Source: SAR202 cluster bacterium | GTDB taxonomy: Bacteria > Chloroflexota > Dehalococcoidia > Lucifugimonadales > UBA826 | Direction: 5' to 3' | NCBI GenBank assembly: GCA_022447825.1 | Contig: JAKUTY010000010.1 | Span: forward strand, 1-51,824 | DNA length: 51,824 bases | In this document: positions 26,578 to 34,636 of the stretch, piece by piece | How positions within the stretch are numbered: position 1 is the first letter of the stretch | Layout of the letters: the number at the start of each line of letters is the position of its first letter | The notes under the pieces: generated by a model | The model's input: only the letters and a program-made list of their open reading frames with translations | Told to the model about the DNA's origin: nothing | The model's database searches: none | Position numbers and translations under genes: made by a program

Positions 26578-27333
26578 ATGAAAAAGTTTGAAAATAAAAC
26601 TGTATTAATTACTGGTGGATCAAGGGGTATTGGTAAGGAAATCGCCCTAAAATTTGCTCATCAAGGTGCAAATATAATTTTCAATTACCTCAGAAACCAT
26701 CAAGCAGCCTCAGCAACATTTGATGAAATTACAGCTTTAGGAGTTGAGTGTAAGAAAATCAAAGCTCATTTGGGAGATGAAGAAAAAATAAATTTCCTTT
26801 TCTCAGAAATAAAAAGTGAGTTTGATTCTATAGACATCTTAATTAATAATGCAGCATCAGGAGTTCAAAAAAATTCTACTGACCTTGAACCAAAACACTG
26901 GGATTGGACAATGAATATTAATGCTAAAGCACCTTGGCTGTGTGCAATCAAAGCATCAGAAATTATGCCTCAAGGTAGCTCCATAATTAACATTACCTCT
27001 GAAGGATCAAGAAAAGTTTTACCATATTATTTCTCAGTTGGCACTTCAAAAGCCGCACTAGAAGCATTAACCAGGTATTTAGCAGTAGAACTATCTAGTA
27101 AAGGAATTAATGTAAACGCTGTTTCTGGTGGATTTATTGAAACTGACGCATTTAAATCTTTTCCAAATGCAGAAAACATGGTCAATGCAGGTCAACATAA
27201 TTTTGGAAACAGGAAAATGACCGCAGAAGACTTAGCAAATGTTGTAACCTTTTTATGTTCTAAAGAAGCTGAAATGATAAAAGGTCAAATCATCATAGTA
27301 GACGGCGGAGTCACATTAACCCACCAACTTTAA
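26578..27333 (+). CDS. fabL: enoyl-ACP reductase FabL
   Basis: 251 residues. Although SDR-like, it carries the enoyl-reductase spacing Tyr-x6-Lys (Y151, K158 in YFSVGTSKAALEALTRYLAV) rather than the usual Tyr-x3-Lys, and the blocks NNAASGVQ, HWDWTMNINAKAPW and NAVSGGFIETDA closely follow Bacillus FabL (NADPH enoyl-ACP reductase III). It completes elongation after the MaoC dehydratase. It starts 5 bases after fabG. The stop is shared with the opposing photolyase gene in one TTAA. Confidence 0.88.
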   Translation: MKKFENKTVLITGGSRGIGKEIALKFAHQGANIIFNYLRNHQAASATFDEITALGVECKKIKAHLGDEEKINFLFSEIKSEFDSIDILINNAASGVQKNSTDLEPKHWDWTMNINAKAPWLCAIKASEIMPQGSSIINITSEGSRKVLPYYFSVGTSKAALEALTRYLAVELSSKGINVNAVSGGFIETDAFKSFPNAENMVNAGQHNFGNRKMTAEDLANVVTFLCSKEAEMIKGQIIIVDGGVTLTHQL

Positions 27334-28856
27334 TAATCAATACTTTTCAAAAAAATTTCAGTATCCTCTCGAATTTTCGTTTTTTTCGATTCATCCATTC
27401 GATCATAAGTCTTATACATCATAGTCATTCTAAAATTAGAAGATAATTTTTCACGATTTCTGTCTAAAAAATCCCAATATAAATAATTAAATGGGCATGC
27501 TTCAGGACCATTCTTAATCGAAACTTTATATTCACAATTTTCACAATAATTCGACATTTTATTTATGTAACTGCCTGTAGATGCATATGGTTTTGTAGCT
27601 ACTAAACCTCCATCGGCAAATAAAATCATCCCTGATACATTGGGTAATTCAACCCACTCGTATGCATCGGCATAAACTACATAAAACCAATGATTCACTT
27701 GTTTAGGATCTATTCCAGTAATCAATGCAAAATTTCCTAAAACCATCAACCGTTGAATATGATGAGCATAGGCATTGTTTTTGGTTTCATTTACACATTG
27801 AGATAAACAATTCATTTTTGTCTCACCTGTCCAATACATTTGAGGTAAATTGCGTGAAGCTTCAAAAAAATTATTTTCCAGATATTCAGGCATTTTTAAC
27901 CAATAAATTCCTCTTAAAAATTCTCTCCATCCCAAAATTTGACGAATAAAACCTTCAACAGAATTCAATGGAGCTTTTCCTTCATAAAATAATTTTTGTG
28001 CTTCATGAACACATTCTTTGGGTAATAATAATCCGCAATTCAAATAAAAACTTATATGAGAGTGAAACATCCAAGGTTCCTCTTGAACCATAGCATCTTG
28101 GAAATCTCCAAAATATAAAAGCCTGTCTTCTAAAAATAATTTCAAGGCATTTAAAGCTTGATGTCTATTCACAGCAAAATTAAATGGTTCAATATCTCCA
28201 AAGTGTTTTGGGAAAAAAATAGATACCATTTCCATCACTTCTTTTGTAATTTCATCAGGAGAATTAATAAAAGGCGCAGGAATTTTTAAATCTGAATTGA
28301 AAGGTTTTCTATTGTCTGAATCAAAATTCCATTGCCCTCCAACTGGGTTAGTTCCACACATCAAAATAGAATTTTTTTTACGTTGCTCGCGATAAAAATT
28401 TTCCATTCTTAGTTGTTTTTTATTTAATGCCCATTGTTTAAAATCTTCTAATTCTACAAAGAATCTATCGTCAATTAATATATCTACAGGAATATCAATT
28501 TTTTTACTTAATAACTCAATCTCTTTTAATACACGAAATTCACTTGGTGATGTGATTACAATTTTCTCAAAAGAATGATTTTTCATTAATCTACTAATTT
28601 CACCCGTCAATGAACCTGTATTCTCTGAGTCATTTAATTTGTTATAAATGACATTAAAACCATTATTTTTAAGATCCAAAGCAAAATGTCTCATTGCCGA
28701 AAAAATAAAGACTAATTTTTTTTTATGGTGTGGAATAAATGTAGCTTCATCAATTACTTCAGATATCAAAACTATGTCATCAGATTTATCACAATTACTT
28801 AAACTGGAAATCGAATCTGTGAGTTGATCACCCAAAATCACTCTCAAAATACTCAT
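27330..28856 (-). CDS. Fe-S bacterial cryptochrome/(6-4) photolyase
   Basis: 508 residues, the usual length of the FeS-BCP (PhrB/CryPro) family, which repairs (6-4) photoproducts with blue light using FAD. The four cysteines that hold the [4Fe-4S] cluster are all present at C350 (KMNC), C438 and C441 (CENC) and C454 (EAC), the same positions I recall for Agrobacterium PhrB. The catalytic-region block AYAHHIQRLMVLGNF (362-376) and the FAD-domain stretch WVELPNVSGMILFADGG are clear. It follows YgfZ by 12 bases, so it is probably on a transcript with two Fe-S biogenesis genes. Confidence 0.95.
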   Translation of the reverse strand: MSILRVILGDQLTDSISSLSNCDKSDDIVLISEVIDEATFIPHHKKKLVFIFSAMRHFALDLKNNGFNVIYNKLNDSENTGSLTGEISRLMKNHSFEKIVITSPSEFRVLKEIELLSKKIDIPVDILIDDRFFVELEDFKQWALNKKQLRMENFYREQRKKNSILMCGTNPVGGQWNFDSDNRKPFNSDLKIPAPFINSPDEITKEVMEMVSIFFPKHFGDIEPFNFAVNRHQALNALKLFLEDRLLYFGDFQDAMVQEEPWMFHSHISFYLNCGLLLPKECVHEAQKLFYEGKAPLNSVEGFIRQILGWREFLRGIYWLKMPEYLENNFFEASRNLPQMYWTGETKMNCLSQCVNETKNNAYAHHIQRLMVLGNFALITGIDPKQVNHWFYVVYADAYEWVELPNVSGMILFADGGLVATKPYASTGSYINKMSNYCENCEYKVSIKNGPEACPFNYLYWDFLDRNREKLSSNFRMTMMYKTYDRMDESKKTKIREDTEIFLKSIDY

Positions 28857-28868
28857 AGGAAACTGAAT

Positions 28869-29756
28869 TTATATTGGATGTATCTCAACATCCAATGATC
28901 CATATTTAACTTGTGTGGTTTCATTTAAGATTTTTTTATTAACGTAAGCAATACCATTGTTTTGCATTGCTGAGGTAATAATTCCAACAGTTTTTCCTTC
29001 AAATTCTATTTCACCAATACCTATGGGATGATTAGATGAAATTTGAACTAATTGACGTTGAACTTTGTCATAAGTGTTTAATCTAGCAACCACTTCTTGG
29101 CCTATATAACAACCTTTATTAAAACTAATATGGTCAATTAAAAGAGCTTCAAGAGGATTAAAATCTTCTGTTAATTCATTCCCAAATTTAGGATATCCCA
29201 ACGAAATTCTAAGATTCTCAAATTGAGATGATTCTATTTGGGTTCCAAAATTTGCAAGAAATTCAATAATATTTTTTTTATCAGATTTCTCTCCAATGAC
29301 ATCAAAACATTGTTTTTGATTCATTTTATTTGAAGCAATTGTAATTTTGGCACCACATAAATCTTGCACAAAAAAATCGTCCATTTTAGATTCTTGGTGT
29401 TCAGGAAAAATGTTATACAGATCATCAGAAAATATTCTGATTTGAAATGTGTCATCAGAAACATTGATTTGGGTTACATCCTCCATAATAGTATAAAACT
29501 CAATCCATTCAGAAACTTTACTAATAGATTTAATATCTGAAATCAATAGTAAAGAATCTTCCAAAAAATATACTTTAATCAGATCAATTATTCTTCCTTT
29601 ATTAGTAGTCAAAACTGTAGACATGCCTTGACCATGCTCTTTTAAAGTAGAAATATCGTTAGTACTAAGGCGATCAAGTAAATCGACTTTGTCTTCACCA
29701 CAAAGCTTTAATCTAGCATTAATAGAAGTTAAATCAATAAATGAAAAAGAATCCAC
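28869..29756 (-). CDS. ygfZ: YgfZ/GcvT-like folate-binding Fe-S biogenesis protein
   Basis: 295 residues with the aminomethyltransferase fold but the YgfZ signature KGCYIGQEVVAR (214-225, C216). YgfZ proteins use tetrahydrofolate to help build or repair [4Fe-4S] clusters of certain enzymes. FNPLEALLIDHISFN just before the signature is also typical. It sits between an A-type Fe-S carrier gene (11 bases upstream) and the Fe-S photolyase, which is consistent with a cluster-maintenance role. Confidence 0.9.
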   Translation of the reverse strand: MDSFSFIDLTSINARLKLCGEDKVDLLDRLSTNDISTLKEHGQGMSTVLTTNKGRIIDLIKVYFLEDSLLLISDIKSISKVSEWIEFYTIMEDVTQINVSDDTFQIRIFSDDLYNIFPEHQESKMDDFFVQDLCGAKITIASNKMNQKQCFDVIGEKSDKKNIIEFLANFGTQIESSQFENLRISLGYPKFGNELTEDFNPLEALLIDHISFNKGCYIGQEVVARLNTYDKVQRQLVQISSNHPIGIGEIEFEGKTVGIITSAMQNNGIAYVNKKILNETTQVKYGSLDVEIHPI

Positions 29757-29767
29757 TAAAAGTAGCC

Positions 29768-30124
29768 TTAGACACTAAAGGATGTACCACACCCACAACT
29801 AGTTTTGGCATTGGGATTATTAAAAACAAATCCTTTACCATTTAACCCACCTGAGTATTCTAAAACAGTGCCAGCTAGAAAAACATAAGATTTTTTATCG
29901 ACAAAAACTCTTACACCGTTATCTTCTATAACTTTGTCAGAATCTTTTGGGCCATCCGTAACAATTTCAAGCACATAAGTTAAACCAGAACATCCCCCAC
30001 CTTTAACACCAACTCGCAAATCAGCAGAATCTTTTCCTTCAGACTTTGCAAATTGATTAACGTGAAGAGCAGCTTCATCACTAATCTTAATTGTCAACGG
30101 ATCAGGTTTAGATTTTAAAGTCAT
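29768..30124 (-). CDS. A-type iron-sulfur carrier (ErpA/IscA family)
   Basis: 118 residues. The three cluster-binding cysteines are C45 (GGGCSGLTY), C110 and C112 (SCGCGTSF). It carries Fe-S clusters to target proteins. I place the start at ATG 30124 rather than the preceding TTG because GGGG lies 6 bases before the ATG and only 3 before the TTG. A strong promoter lies upstream (30150-30178). Whether it is ErpA or IscA proper cannot be told. Confidence 0.93.
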   Translation of the reverse strand: MTLKSKPDPLTIKISDEAALHVNQFAKSEGKDSADLRVGVKGGGCSGLTYVLEIVTDGPKDSDKVIEDNGVRVFVDKKSYVFLAGTVLEYSGGLNGKGFVFNNPNAKTSCGCGTSFSV

Positions 30125-30149
30125 CAATTACCCCGTAGTTATTCATTTG

Positions 30150-30178
30150 ATTGTATTGTCCAAGGGAAATATAGTCAA
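30150..30178 (-). promoter_or_regulatory. promoter of the Fe-S carrier/ygfZ/photolyase operon
   Basis: Minus strand: TTGACT (30173-30178), 17-base spacer, TACAAT (30150-30155). It lies in the 61-base gap between the crotonase stop and the carrier start, leaving a leader near 20 bases. Confidence 0.65.
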
Positions 30179-30185
30179 TTTGAAA

Positions 30186-31043
30186 CTAGACAAATCCCTC
30201 TTCTCTAAACGCACCATCTCTCCAATCTAAAGCATTACGCAATCCACCCTCACGCATTTTTTCACCAAACTCTTGCGCTCCAGGTCTAACATGCCCAGAC
30301 ATCAAATGCCATTGCCAACCCATGGAAATAGCTGTTTTAAATCCCATAATCTCATATGCTTGATTTAGAGATTGTTTATTTGCAGAAAGTAAATCAGGTG
30401 CAATTTTAGACATGGGACGCAATTCTCTCATCACATCTTCATATAAAGATTCAGCAGGAAATGATTTCGCAACCCATCCCATTTCGGCAGCCTCTTTGCC
30501 TGTGACAGAATTCCCTGTTAATTGAAGATATTTCGCTCTAGCCATTGACATTTTCCAAGGAAAATACAATGTGTCCGGGGTAGTCATTCCTCTCATTGGA
30601 GGATATCCAATTCTAGCATCATCAGCTACAAAACAAATATCAGCCATAGACATAATTTCAGTTCCACCTGCTACGCAATGTCCATGAACCATAGCGACTA
30701 CGGGTTTCAATAAATCCCATATGGTTAACCAATCCCTTGCACAACTTCTGGCAAATTGATCAGTCCAATTATCAAAATATTCTGAACCTACCCAACCATT
30801 CTTAATATATTCTGGATCTCTTGGTGACAAGTCATATCCAGAACAAAAAGAAGATCCAGCTCCATCAATCAAAACCAAAGATACACTATCATCAGATTCA
30901 GCTAATTTAAGAGCTTGTACAAATTCATCTCTCATAGGAAAAGATAAAGCATTCCGTTTCTCAGGATTGTTAAGTGTAATCCTAGCAATCCGATTCTCTA
31001 CCTTATAAATCACAAAATTAAAGTTATGATTATCTGTTGTCAT
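30186..31043 (-). CDS. enoyl-CoA hydratase/isomerase (crotonase) family protein
   Basis: 285 residues with crotonase fold: oxyanion-hole segments SFCSGYDLSP (65-74) and GHCVAGGTEIM (121-131). The first catalytic glutamate position is kept (E129), but the second is Met (M150 in IGYPPMRGMT), so textbook hydratase activity is unlikely. It resembles the crotonase at 10254-11078 more than it resembles classical hydratases (same GG-T motif and xIGxPPxR). AAGGAG lies 5 bases before the ATG. It follows a small zinc-ribbon gene by 74 bases. Confidence 0.9.
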   Translation of the reverse strand: MTTDNHNFNFVIYKVENRIARITLNNPEKRNALSFPMRDEFVQALKLAESDDSVSLVLIDGAGSSFCSGYDLSPRDPEYIKNGWVGSEYFDNWTDQFARSCARDWLTIWDLLKPVVAMVHGHCVAGGTEIMSMADICFVADDARIGYPPMRGMTTPDTLYFPWKMSMARAKYLQLTGNSVTGKEAAEMGWVAKSFPAESLYEDVMRELRPMSKIAPDLLSANKQSLNQAYEIMGFKTAISMGWQWHLMSGHVRPGAQEFGEKMREGGLRNALDWRDGAFREEGFV

Positions 31044-31117
31044 ATGCTCTCCTTAAACTTTTAAAGAAGAGCATTGTAAATAAACTGTGTTATGTCAGCA
31101 AACTACTGATTTGATAC

Positions 31118-31291
31118 CTATGCAGCTTGATTAGATTTTGATGCTTCAGCAGTAGCTGTAGAGACAGTCACAGGAAGCTCACTTAAATCAATTACTTTTC
31201 CGCATTGAACGCATTCTTTAAATTCCCCATAAGTATCCTGCCTAATGTGCATGTCTCCGCCACACTTTTTGCATTCTTTATAATAAATCAT
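31118..31291 (-). CDS. small zinc-ribbon protein (57 aa)
   Basis: A short open frame of 57 residues, MIYYKECKKCGGDMHIRQDT at the start, with a second pair CVQCG around residues 27-31: two Cys-x2-Cys knuckles separated by about 17 residues, a classic zinc ribbon. The tail is Ser/Thr/Ala-rich and probably disordered. AGGTG lies 8 bases before the ATG. Such small ribbons often are loose nucleic-acid or protein binders. It stands just before the crotonase gene and divergent from the oligopeptide transporter genes. Confidence 0.7.
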   Translation of the reverse strand: MIYYKECKKCGGDMHIRQDTYGEFKECVQCGKVIDLSELPVTVSTATAEASKSNQAA

Positions 31292-31327
31292 TATTCATTC
31301 ACCTTATACTGTTTCGTTAAACCTATC

Positions 31328-31345
31328 GATATATCAGATATATCA
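31328..31345. repeat. tandem GATATATCA repeat
   Basis: Two adjacent copies of GATATATCA, each containing the palindrome GATATATC, lie in the divergent gap between the zinc-ribbon gene and the oligopeptide ABC genes. The tandem palindromes could be an operator; nothing links them to a known regulator. Confidence 0.35.
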
Positions 31346-31471
31346 ACAGCGCGCATATATTACATGGACGAATATACTATTACAACCCCCAATATTATTA
31401 TGATTAGTATCATTAATTTGAATATTAAGTTGATTTGTTTTCAAATTATTTCATCATTTGGTGTGTTTTCC

Positions 31472-31500
31472 TTGCCTTTTTATACATGGTTGTTTATAGT
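31472..31500 (+). promoter_or_regulatory. promoter of the oligopeptide ATPase operon
   Basis: TTGCCT (31472-31477), 17-base spacer, TATAGT (31495-31500). The first gene starts at 31557, giving a leader of about 50 bases with an AGGAG SD. Confidence 0.65.
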
Positions 31501-31556
31501 TGGCACACTCACGAACGCACCTAAGCTATGGGTGTCTAATTTAATAGGAGAATTCA

Positions 31557-32573
31557 ATGGCTACAGAAACATCTTCTGAGCAAGCAAATAAAGATAACAA
31601 TGACAACGAGTATGTTTTAGAAGTAAATGATTTACAAACGTATTTTGTTTCAAAATGGGGAACTGTAAAAGCTGTTGACGGAATCAGCTTTAAATTAAAA
31701 AAGGGCGAAACCTTAGGAATAGTCGGTGAATCAGGTTCTGGAAAATCAGTCACCGTTACTTCATTAATGAGATTAGTCCCGTCCCCTCCTGGTCACATTG
31801 TGGGAGGAGAGGTTCTTCTTGAAGGTCAAGATTTACTAAAATTATCCGACAAAGAAATGGAAAAGGTCAGAGGAGATAAGCTTGCAATGATTTTGCAAGA
31901 TCCTATGACAGCTTTGAACCCTGTATTCGACATTGAAGACCAAGTGGGAGAAGCTTTAGGAATTCACGAAGGTCTAAAAGGAAATACACTTAAAGACACA
32001 GTAATTGATATGCTTCAAAAAGTTCGAATTCCAGCGGCAGACACTAGGATGAAAGACTATCCTCACCAATTGTCTGGTGGAATGAGACAACGTGTAGTTG
32101 GAGCTATCGGAATTTCTTGTAACCCTGTAGTGCTTATAGCTGACGAACCTACCACATCACTAGATGCAACTATTCAAGCACAATATTTGAATCTATTGAA
32201 TGAACTACAAGAGGAAACTGGCGTAGGAATTATATTCATTACTCACGACTTTGGTGTAGTAGCAAAAATGTGTGACAGGGTCGCTGTGATGTATGCAGGT
32301 AAAATCGTCGAACAAGCCGACGTAAGAGAAATATTTAATAACCCTCAACACCCATATACTCAAGCATTAATAGCTTCTGTGCCTAAAATGGAAGAAAACG
32401 TTGACCGTTTATACGCAATCCCAGGTAACCCCCCAATTCCAAACAAACCCACACCTTGTCAAACTTGTGGTGAAGCTTCTCCTATTTTGGTTAAGCATTC
32501 AGAAGACCATTGGGTTGCAAAGTGCGGATCAGATACCTCATGTCAAGGCTGGTTTCCCAGAGACTTAGATTAA
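31557..32573 (+). CDS. peptide ABC transporter ATP-binding protein (OppD/DppD type)
   Basis: 338 residues. Nucleotide-binding domain with Walker A GESGSGKS, signature LSGGMRQR, Walker B VLIADEPTTSLD and switch His in ITHDFG. The C-terminal oligopeptide extension (from about 290) binds Cys-rich sequence: CQTCG and CGSDTSC, a variant of the cysteine cluster usually found in OppD/DppD. It powers uptake of peptides or nickel-type substrates with OppF. AGGAG precedes the ATG. No permease or binding protein lies nearby. Confidence 0.94.
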   Translation: MATETSSEQANKDNNDNEYVLEVNDLQTYFVSKWGTVKAVDGISFKLKKGETLGIVGESGSGKSVTVTSLMRLVPSPPGHIVGGEVLLEGQDLLKLSDKEMEKVRGDKLAMILQDPMTALNPVFDIEDQVGEALGIHEGLKGNTLKDTVIDMLQKVRIPAADTRMKDYPHQLSGGMRQRVVGAIGISCNPVVLIADEPTTSLDATIQAQYLNLLNELQEETGVGIIFITHDFGVVAKMCDRVAVMYAGKIVEQADVREIFNNPQHPYTQALIASVPKMEENVDRLYAIPGNPPIPNKPTPCQTCGEASPILVKHSEDHWVAKCGSDTSCQGWFPRDLD

Positions 32574-32586
32574 GGAGAACTTAAAA

Positions 32587-33600
32587 ATGACTAGTGAAAA
32601 CGGAGCTCTTTTAGAGTTAAAAAATTTAAAGAAACACTTTCCAATTGGAGGAAACTTTATAACCGGAGGGCATGAATATTTAAAAGCTGTTGATGGAATC
32701 AACTTGACCATTGAAGAGGGCACTACATACGGCTTGGTTGGTGAATCAGGATGTGGTAAATCTACTACGGCGAAAATGATTCTTCAGCTGGAAGATCCTA
32801 CCGAAGGAGAAATAATTTTTGAAGGCAGAAATGCTTTAGACAAAAAAAGCTCAGCTCAAAGAGATTATAAATCTAAAGTTCAGGCAGTATTCCAAGATCC
32901 CTGGGCATCACTTAACCCTAGAATGAGAGTACAAGACATTATTTCAGAACCTCTTCAAGTAAATACTAAACTCACAAAGGGCGAAATAAAAACTAAGGTC
33001 GGAGAAATTTTAGATCAAGTAGGACTTCACCCATACCAAGCAGGGTTATACCCTCACGAATTTTCTGGTGGACAAAGACAACGAATTGGAGTGGCTCGCG
33101 CACTAGCTCTTAATCCAAAATTAATTGTTTTAGATGAACCAGTTTCAGCACTTGACGTATCTATTAGAGCCCAGATTATGAATCTTTTGATGGATTTACA
33201 AAAAGAGTATGGCTTAACATACCTTTTAATTGCTCACCATTTAGCTACAGTCCGATATATGTGTGACAAAATGGGTGTAATGTACTTAGGTAAAATGGTT
33301 GAAACAGCTGATACTGATGATCTTTTTGATAACCCTACTCATCCATACACTCAGGCTTTAATTGGAGCTGCTTTACCATATCACCCTGACAGTGATAAAG
33401 AAGAAAATATTTTACAAGGTGAAGTTCCTTCTCCTATCAATCCACCTTCATGCTGCAGTTATGAAAGATTATGTCCTGATCCAGAAAATTCTGGGCAAAC
33501 TATTGGATACAAAGAAGTAGGTCCAAACCATTCTGTAGCAATAGCTGAAGACTGTTATTCTGAACACGGATGTCACTATTTCCCTAGAGTAAGGCAGTAA
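32587..33600 (+). CDS. peptide ABC transporter ATP-binding protein (OppF/DppF type)
   Basis: 337 residues. Walker A GESGCGKST, signature FSGGQRQR, Walker B LIVLDEPVSALDV, switch IAHHLA, and the oligopeptide C-terminal extension with several cysteines (CCSYERLC, CYSEHGC). It forms the second ATPase of an OppDF pair, 13 bases after the first with AAGGAG in the gap. The operon ends in a hairpin (33604-33643). Permeases must be encoded elsewhere. Confidence 0.94.
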   Translation: MTSENGALLELKNLKKHFPIGGNFITGGHEYLKAVDGINLTIEEGTTYGLVGESGCGKSTTAKMILQLEDPTEGEIIFEGRNALDKKSSAQRDYKSKVQAVFQDPWASLNPRMRVQDIISEPLQVNTKLTKGEIKTKVGEILDQVGLHPYQAGLYPHEFSGGQRQRIGVARALALNPKLIVLDEPVSALDVSIRAQIMNLLMDLQKEYGLTYLLIAHHLATVRYMCDKMGVMYLGKMVETADTDDLFDNPTHPYTQALIGAALPYHPDSDKEENILQGEVPSPINPPSCCSYERLCPDPENSGQTIGYKEVGPNHSVAIAEDCYSEHGCHYFPRVRQ

Positions 33601-33603
33601 AAC

Positions 33604-33643
33604 TTATCCTAAGAAAACACATTAAATTACTTTCTTAGGATAA
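33604..33643. terminator. bidirectional stem-loop terminator
   Basis: Arms TTATCCTAAGAAA (33604-33616) and TTTCTTAGGATAA (33631-33643) are perfect 13-bp inverted repeats around a 14-base loop, between the convergent OppF-type and methyltransferase-like genes. The right arm encodes the last residues (FILRK) of the minus-strand gene. A/T-rich flanks, without a long T-run. It is the only convergent junction in the window with such a hairpin. Confidence 0.65.
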
Positions 33644-34316
33644 ATACTGCTTCATCGCTGCTCTCTAATAATTGTGATTTATCAAAGTTTGAATAAATTT
33701 GTTTGATTTCAAGACCACACAACTCAAACAAGTGTTTGATTTCTGCCAAAAAAGTGTATCTAAGTTCTTGTTCAAATTTTAAAGTGTTAGTTAATTCACC
33801 TGACAGATTTACAATTTCTAAGGTGCAATTTTGGTATAAAATTTGAGAAAAATAATCATATTCTTGTCTATTAAAGAGCATAAAAATTTCCCCATTAATT
33901 TCTATTTGACCCACAAATGAATTTACTGACGGATCATCTAAAAATTTGTCTCCTTTGAAAAGTTCCAAATTAAAAACTATTTCACCATTAGTATCTAATC
34001 TTTCTAGCAACATATTTAAAATTTCCCTCTGATTTTCAGAATCCAAAATATTCATAAAATAAAAATCTGAAAAAATTATTGAAGAAAATTTTTCTGTTTG
34101 ATCAATTAGTCCACCTATTTCTTGAAGCACGGTGATTTCAGAAAAATTCTTTTTTAAAGAATCTACAAAAACATTATTATTAGAGCCAATTACCAAAGTT
34201 TTAGCAGTAGAAGTTGTCAGTGATGAAATTTGATCATAATCTAAAATTCTTTGTAAGTTAATATTGTCATAAAAAGTTAGTACTCTAGGATCATTATATA
34301 AGGGATAGGAAAACAA
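33627..34316 (-). CDS. degenerate SAM-methyltransferase-like protein
   Basis: 229 residues. The layout resembles a class I methyltransferase: a first strand and loop (TLVIGSNNN, about 40-48), a following SSIIFSDFYFMNIL block, and the typical C-terminal end RYTFLAEIKHLFELCGLEIK followed by IYSNFD and VFILRK. The glycine-rich SAM motif (GxGxG) is absent, so SAM binding or activity is doubtful. It follows a zinc-ribbon gene by 5 bases, at the end of the htrA-ccm transcript. Could be a catalytically dead scaffold; function unknown. Confidence 0.55.
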   Translation of the reverse strand: MFSYPLYNDPRVLTFYDNINLQRILDYDQISSLTTSTAKTLVIGSNNNVFVDSLKKNFSEITVLQEIGGLIDQTEKFSSIIFSDFYFMNILDSENQREILNMLLERLDTNGEIVFNLELFKGDKFLDDPSVNSFVGQIEINGEIFMLFNRQEYDYFSQILYQNCTLEIVNLSGELTNTLKFEQELRYTFLAEIKHLFELCGLEIKQIYSNFDKSQLLESSDEAVFILRK

Positions 34317-34321
34317 GAATA

Positions 34322-34564
34322 TTACCCAAATGTTGAGGGAGGGTATGAAGCTATTCTCTGTTTGATTTTGGTATTTTTTTCCTGCTCCAATAATGCAATT
34401 ACAATTTCACGAATATTTCGAACCTTCAAAGGTAATCTACCTAAGTCTCGATTATGTCCGCAATTCACGCACACAATTCGAACACCAAAAATATCTTCAT
34501 CATTGGTCAATGTTCCCACACCACATCTAGGGCAAGAACCTGTCAAAATCATAGAGTCAATCAT
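34322..34564 (-). CDS. zinc-ribbon protein (80 aa)
   Basis: 80 residues from the second ATG (34564), chosen because AGAG lies 6 bases upstream of it; an ATG two codons earlier (34570) is also possible. CPRCG and CVNCGHN form a zinc ribbon, followed by a basic helix (LPLKVRNIREIVIALLEQEK). Probably binds nucleic acid or protein. It lies 66 bases after the 388-residue ccm-associated gene and 5 bases before the methyltransferase-like gene. Confidence 0.72.
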   Translation of the reverse strand: MIDSMILTGSCPRCGVGTLTNDEDIFGVRIVCVNCGHNRDLGRLPLKVRNIREIVIALLEQEKNTKIKQRIASYPPSTFG

Positions 34565-34636
34565 ATACATCTCTAATTAAATTAATTTAAATAAATTTAC
34601 ACGATTAATAAAATTCTATCTAGTCATATTAAACCA

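Noticed and set aside
31205..31579. 124-residue open frame on the plus strand
   Set aside because: It lies antisense to the zinc-ribbon gene and covers the oligopeptide operon promoter and start; the zinc ribbon's cysteine pattern and SD are far stronger evidence.
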